DNA of 64,000 bases. Source: Petaurus breviceps papuanus. Its lineage: Eukaryota > Chordata > Mammalia > Diprotodontia > Petauridae. Both the position numbers and the translations under genes were made by a program. Below, piece by piece: positions 50,301-56,300 of this stretch (the first letter of the stretch is position 1; the number at the start of each line of letters is the position of its first letter). The notes beneath the pieces are model-generated. The model searched no databases. It was not told the DNA's origin and saw only the letters and a program-made list of their open reading frames with translations. The DNA lies in NCBI GenBank assembly GCA_028583685.1, contig JAMXIF010000224.1, forward strand, positions 2,782,538-2,846,537, read 5' to 3'.

Positions 50301-53300
50301 GGGATAGGGAGAAGGGCAATGCTTTGGAATCAGAAGGCCGGGGTTTGAGACACACACAGACTATGAGACCCTGGATCAGTCCCTCCACCTCTGAGACAGC
50401 TGCTGATCTGAGCTGGTAAATGGTCGTGATCACGTCAGCGTAAGGAATATAGGAAGTACAGATCCAAATCAGCAAAAAGGCGAGAAAGCCTCGGGGAAGC
50501 CGCCTGTGCAGCTTGGGGCTGGTGACTCTCTGGCCCCAAGAAGGGCAGGCTGGGAGGGAGGGGACCCCCCCCCCAGACCTCTCTGCCTCTCAGCTTCCCT
50601 CCAGCCCTCTCTGACCGCTCCTTGCTCCTGCCTCCAGGCTCCCCCGACGGCTGGCTCCACAGCTTCCCGGGCCTGGGTCCCCCCCTTGCAGAACTGTGAG
50701 GCAATCGAAACAAAGCTGAGAAGGAAAATTCAGGGCTGCTGGAAGGAGATGCTGAAAGAGTGTAAGGAGAAGGACGTGGACAAACACGGAGAAATCACCG
50801 TGGCCGAATTCCAAGGTGCGAGCTCATCATCTCCCCCCTCACCCTCCCTTGTCACAGACCGGCAGAGAAAGCCAGTTGGGAGGCACTGCAGAGCCCACCT
50901 GGTCTAATATCATTTGACAAACGAGGAAACTGAGGCTAGAGAAGGGCCACCCCCGAAGCCCATAACGGGATGGCCAGGGCTGGTTTCAGGGCCGCGCTCT
51001 GACCATGGCAGATCACAGCTCTTTGGGACTCCCGGCTTCTTCCTTTGTCAAAGAGGGCACGTCTCATTCTTGTCCCGGTGGCCCCAGCACCTGGCACAGT
51101 ACACAGTAAGTGCTTAATAAAGGCATTATGGAAACTGGAAAATGCAGGAGAACTGTGAGCTGAGGCATATTCTATTTCTAATGAATATCTCCTTCTAACC
51201 CCGTGACGTCCCAAATCTCTGTGGTGCCATCATCTGACTAATTATCCTAGTTACCATGCATCAGCTAGATGGCGGAGAGCTGAGCAGAGCCTCCAGCCCC
51301 CGCTGTGCTGTGGGAACGGTCTCCACCCCCCACGCCCATCTAGGACGTTGTTCCTGTGGAGCTGGCCACTCCATGTCAAGCTCACCATGTTTCAGGGGAA
51401 CTGCGTCAGGGTGGAGAGCGCCCGGCGCTTAATTCAGAAACTAACCCAGGATAAGTCATGTCCTTTCTCTGAGCCTCAGTGTCCTAATCTGTAAAAATGA
51501 GGATGAGGATATCTACCCTCCCCCTGCTGTTGTGGGGTAGGGTTCCGAAGTCCCTTGGACAGGGCCAATTACGGATAATATGGAGAGAACCAGGTGTGAA
51601 TCCTGCCTCTGACATTTCCTGGCAGTGTGACCTCGCCCCAGTCATGATTTCTCCTTGAGCTTTCTCCCCCGGGCCCTGCCTTTTTCAAAGGGCTCTTTAT
51701 GGAGCGGGGTGCCCGGGTGATGGCGGACGGACAGTGTACTGAGCGCCTCCTTTGTACTCTAGCTCTGGCGGACAAGTACAACCTGGAGATCAGCAAGGAC
51801 GAGTACCAGCATCTCATCACCAAGTACGACCTGAAGAACAGCGGCAAATTCGCGTACTGTGACTTCTTCCAGAGCTGCGTGCTGCTCTTAAAGGGCAAGG
51901 AGACCTCGCTCATGCAGAGGATGAAGATTCAGCAGATCTACATGATGGTGCGTATGTGGCCGCGTGCTGCCGGCTCCTGCCCCAGCCTGGGCTGGGCGCC
52001 TCGGCCTCCCTGTGGCTTCCTGCCCTCCGCTGACCTCGCTCTTGTTGGCACGGACTGGGCCCGGGGCTTTGAGCCCAGAGACAAGTCACGGTCCTCTCTG
52101 AGACTCGATCTTCTAATCTGAAAACAGAGGGGGTTGGGAGAGATAATGGTAGCTAGCATTCACGTAGTGCTTCCATATTGGCACATCGCTTTATAAATAT
52201 TATCTAATTTGATCCTCCCAACAGTGGCAGGTGGACTGAGTGGAGGTGGACAGTACACTGTCCCCTATTTTTGTCCTCAATTGACAGATAGGAAACTGAG
52301 GTAGACAGGTTAAATGACTTGCCCAGGGTCACGCAGTGTCTGAGGCTGGATTTGAACTCAGGTATTGGCGACTCCAGGTCCAGTGCTCTGTCCACTGAGC
52401 CAGCCAGCGACCAGGCGCTGGATCTCTAGCACTAACATCCTAGGTTCTGGCTATTCTGAGGGCACTCCCAGCTTGTCTAAGGTCCCTCCCTGCTCTGATT
52501 GGTGAGCACCTTCCCTCTGGACTTTACCCGGTTCCTTGTTTGTGCATGGTCGGCTGATTTCCTGGAGAGCTGTCTTGTTCTCTCTGTATCCCCAAAGACA
52601 CATAGTAGGTGCTGAATGATTGTTTGTTGACTGACTGTGTTCCCAGGTCCTCCTACCTCTGACGGTCTAGTTCTGTGGTTTCTATTGTATTACTGTTGTC
52701 ACTGACAGTGACATTTCCTGCAGGTGAGCCTTCCTTATTCACACAGACCCCTCCCACCTCCATCCCAATAGTGGGCATGAAGGTCAACCTCTGTTTTTAT
52801 TCACAAGGGGCTGTGTTGAGGTGGAAGGAAGGAGCTGGCCATATGCTAATGTGGCTTTTACAGGGAGACACAACTACAGAGGGGACATGAGTGGCCACAG
52901 AGAGATGTGGCAGGAGAGAGAGAATCTGCAGAAGGTCCCTGGGGTCCAGGACAAGAGGGAGCTGCCATGGGAGTTAGAAGCAAGGCATTAAGAGCCCAGA
53001 TGAGAGACAAGAGAGGAAAAAGGAAAGCGAAGACCTGGCGATGACCAGCCTCCCTTTGACTTGGAGAAAAGAGCCTGCTTGGACCCCTCTGCTCAGTCCC
53101 AAAGGGAAGGAAGGATCAGTGCAGCAGCAAGAGGAGCCACCCTGACTCATACCAGAGATTGTTACTCTTATGGACTGAATTCACTCAGAGGGAAGGTGGG
53201 ACACCCTAGAAGGGGGAGGGGAAGCCTGAGTTTTCCTGAGGCAAAGGGGTCAGAAACAAGGGTGCCCTGTTGGGCTCAATCAGTCCCATCCTATATCTGA

Positions 53301-56300
53301 TGCCTTGTTAGCCCTAGTGCTCGGGTGGGGTGGGAGCTGATGCTCCTTTTTGGAGAAAGCAAAATGACTGCTTGTTCCAGGAACTGACATTTTCAAAATT
53401 CCCCTGGGCAGGGCCATGAACCAAAGAAATTATTGGAGGGAGATTTCCCCTCTGCCCCTCAGAGCTACCTGGGCACATGGTGTAAATGACCCACAACTTC
53501 CAGGCTGGTGGATATTTATGGAATGCGTTGGAACTGTGAAGGCCGATAGGAATGTGAGCTCTCTTTGCTGTGTCCTTCAGAACCAGTCCCCTTCCCAGGA
53601 GGCACTTAGCACGTGTCCTTTGAGGAAACTCAGCCAGGGACTCCTCGAAGAAGGGAGCTTCCTGAACACCAAATGCCATTCCCCAATAGAGAAGTGCTCA
53701 AAGGATATGGACAAATACTTCTCCGAAGAATTACTATTGACAGCCATATGAAATAATGTACCAGGTCCTTAATAGGAGACATATAGACCAAAACAACCCT
53801 GAGGTATTATCTCACTCCAAAAATATTGGCAGAGATGACAAAAAATGAGAATGCTCAATTTTGGAGGGCTTGTGGGAAGACAGGTGTGCTTATGCATTAT
53901 TGGTGGAGCTGTGAAGCAACCGGCAGTCTGGAAGGTCATTTGGAATCATGTGAAGAAAGTGACTAAAATGTCTATATTTTGTGATGCAGAGATTCCCTCG
54001 CTGCGCATACATCCCCAAAAAAGTTAACAGGGAAAAAAAAGATGGGCTCCGTAAATACCAAAACATTCATAGCAGCACTTCTTTGTGATAGCAGAGACAC
54101 GGAAACGGTATAGATGTTTATTGGTTGGGGAAAGCCAAATGAACTGTGGCATGACTAAAATAGTGTTATTGGTGGTGATTGATGCTGCTGATGAATTCAG
54201 AGTAGCTCAGGAAGACATGTGAAGTGAAGGAAATAGAACCAAGAAACCTCCAAACACAACGGCTACAGTACAACAGAGGGCAGCACTATGACAACGGCCA
54301 ACCTTGGGGCTGAAGCAGAAGCTTGCTAACAGTGGAGTGGGCAGTTGGGAGGGAATGTTAGAAGAGAGAAGCCCAGACACCTGTCAGACACCTGCTGCCT
54401 TCTGACACTCCTCGTCGCCAAGTCGGATTGCACTCCCTCCTCAGCTCTGCCTCCTCTCTGCAAGGCTCAGCACAGGCTCAGGAGCCTTCTAGCTCAAGCC
54501 CAAGCCCAAAATACTGAGCGCTGGTTCTGTACAGATTTTGTGAGCTGTTGGGGCCCACTAGCCAGACATGGATCGGGATGACTGGAGCCTGGAGACAGGA
54601 GCTGTGCCTTTGCACGGCCCTCTGTCACTCCAGTCCAATTCACTGGCATGTCAAGGCATCACCTCCCAGATGTCAAGGCCCTTCAGCACCAATGGTGTGG
54701 GTCCCTGAGAGCAGGGCCTGGGTTTCTTTTCCTTTCTTTGTATTCCCACTGCTAAGCCAGGACTTAGGAGATGCTTGATAAATGCTCAGCGACTTCTTGT
54801 TGACTTACATGCTTGGCTGTGTTCCTCTTGTTTCCCTTGATAAACCCCTCGAGGGCAGAGACGGTTACTGCAATATCTGGTACACAGTAGGTGCTTAATA
54901 CATGCTTGTTGGGTGATTGAATGTTTATACATTGTTTCCCTAGATGGGATGTAAGCTTCTTTAGGGCAAGCAGGGCTGGACCATCTCTTTGTCTCAATTC
55001 TCCCAGTACCGGCACATAGTAGGTTCGAAGTAAGTGTTTGTTGAATTGAATTGACTGAGGAGTCCTGAGGAGCAGGATAGCTGGGTTCAAGATAAGGGAA
55101 GTGGAGGAGGAAAAAGGGTCTGCCTGGGTGGGCAGCGTCTTGAATGACGGGGATTACAGGGTCAGGAGCTGTGGGCAAAGCTTGGAGGCTGCCTTGGTGG
55201 ACTTGGGCTCTCTGGGGGACTCTGCCCCTAAGTGAATTATTGTTATTGAGGCTCTTGGTTTCCTTCTGTCTCCCTTCACCAGAAAGGTTCGGGAACTCAG
55301 AGCGCTTCCTTTTATGCGGCTTTGCTGAGAATCCAGCCCAAAATTCTGCATTGTTGGAGACCTATGCGGCGCACTTTCAAAAGCTATGATGAATCTGGGA
55401 CTGGCCTCTTAAGCATAGCTGACTTCCGGAAGGTAAGTGGGGCCCTGGGACTTCTGGCGACTCAGGGAAAAGGACCAGGAAGGAGAGCAGAAATTGGATG
55501 GGCCCCTTCCTACCCAGTGGAGCCCATCTCCTCCGATGCTGTCCCTCCACCGTGGAGCCATCCCTCCACCAGGGCAGATCTCAGCTCCACCTTGCTTGCT
55601 CAGCCTGGGTAATTCTTTTTTTTTTTTTTAAAGCAATTGGGGTTAAGTAACTTGCTCAAGATTACATGGCCAGTTATTTCAGGGTGTGGTGCTAAGTATC
55701 AGAGCCCAGGATTTGATCCAGGTCATCCCGACACTGGAGCCGGTGCTCTTACTCGCTGAGCCACCTGGCCTCCCCTAAGCAATTGGGGTTAAGTAACTTG
55801 CTCGAGGTTACACGGCCAGGTGTTTCTGGGTGGGTGCTAAGTGTCTGAGCCCAGATTCGATCCCAGGCCATCCCGACACTGGAGCCGGTGCTCTTACTCG
55901 CTGTGCTACCTGGCCACCCCAGCCTGGGTAATTCTTATTCATATTCTCCTAGGCATTCTCCATAGATGTGTGACCCAAGCCCTAAGGCCTTCCTCAGGGT
56001 CATTTCATGTCTTGGGGCACCATGAAGATCCACCCAGAAAAAAAGGAATTATTCAAATCCAAGGGACAGACAGCTCCTGTATCTCCTGACATGGGTGTCT
56101 CATTTAAAGTTTTGTTGGCTTTTTGCCCCCTGCTCCTCTCCCCTTGTGCTTCTCCCCAATTCGATGCCTTGGGTTGGTAACAAAACCCCAGCACTGAAGC
56201 AAACCCATGGGACACAATGATGGTATCTGCTGTGTCTCTGCCACTTTCTGTGGCTCTGGAAAGGGATGATTAAATCAGGAGGGAAAGTGGGGAAGAGGCC

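Larger units (their letters stand above)
48570..55282 (+). other. Three EFCAB6 introns between exons 5 and 8 (exons 6 and 7 listed separately)
   Basis: Introns of 2068, 947 and 3335 bases. The first begins CpG-rich and carries an antisense SINE (48855-48985) and an antisense L2 (49660-50030). The 947-base intron carries only MIR and L2 traces at 50910-51130. The last holds a MIR (52155-52410), a sense L1 fragment (53670-54290) and three stacked L2/MIR tails (54700-55065). Confidence 0.8.
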
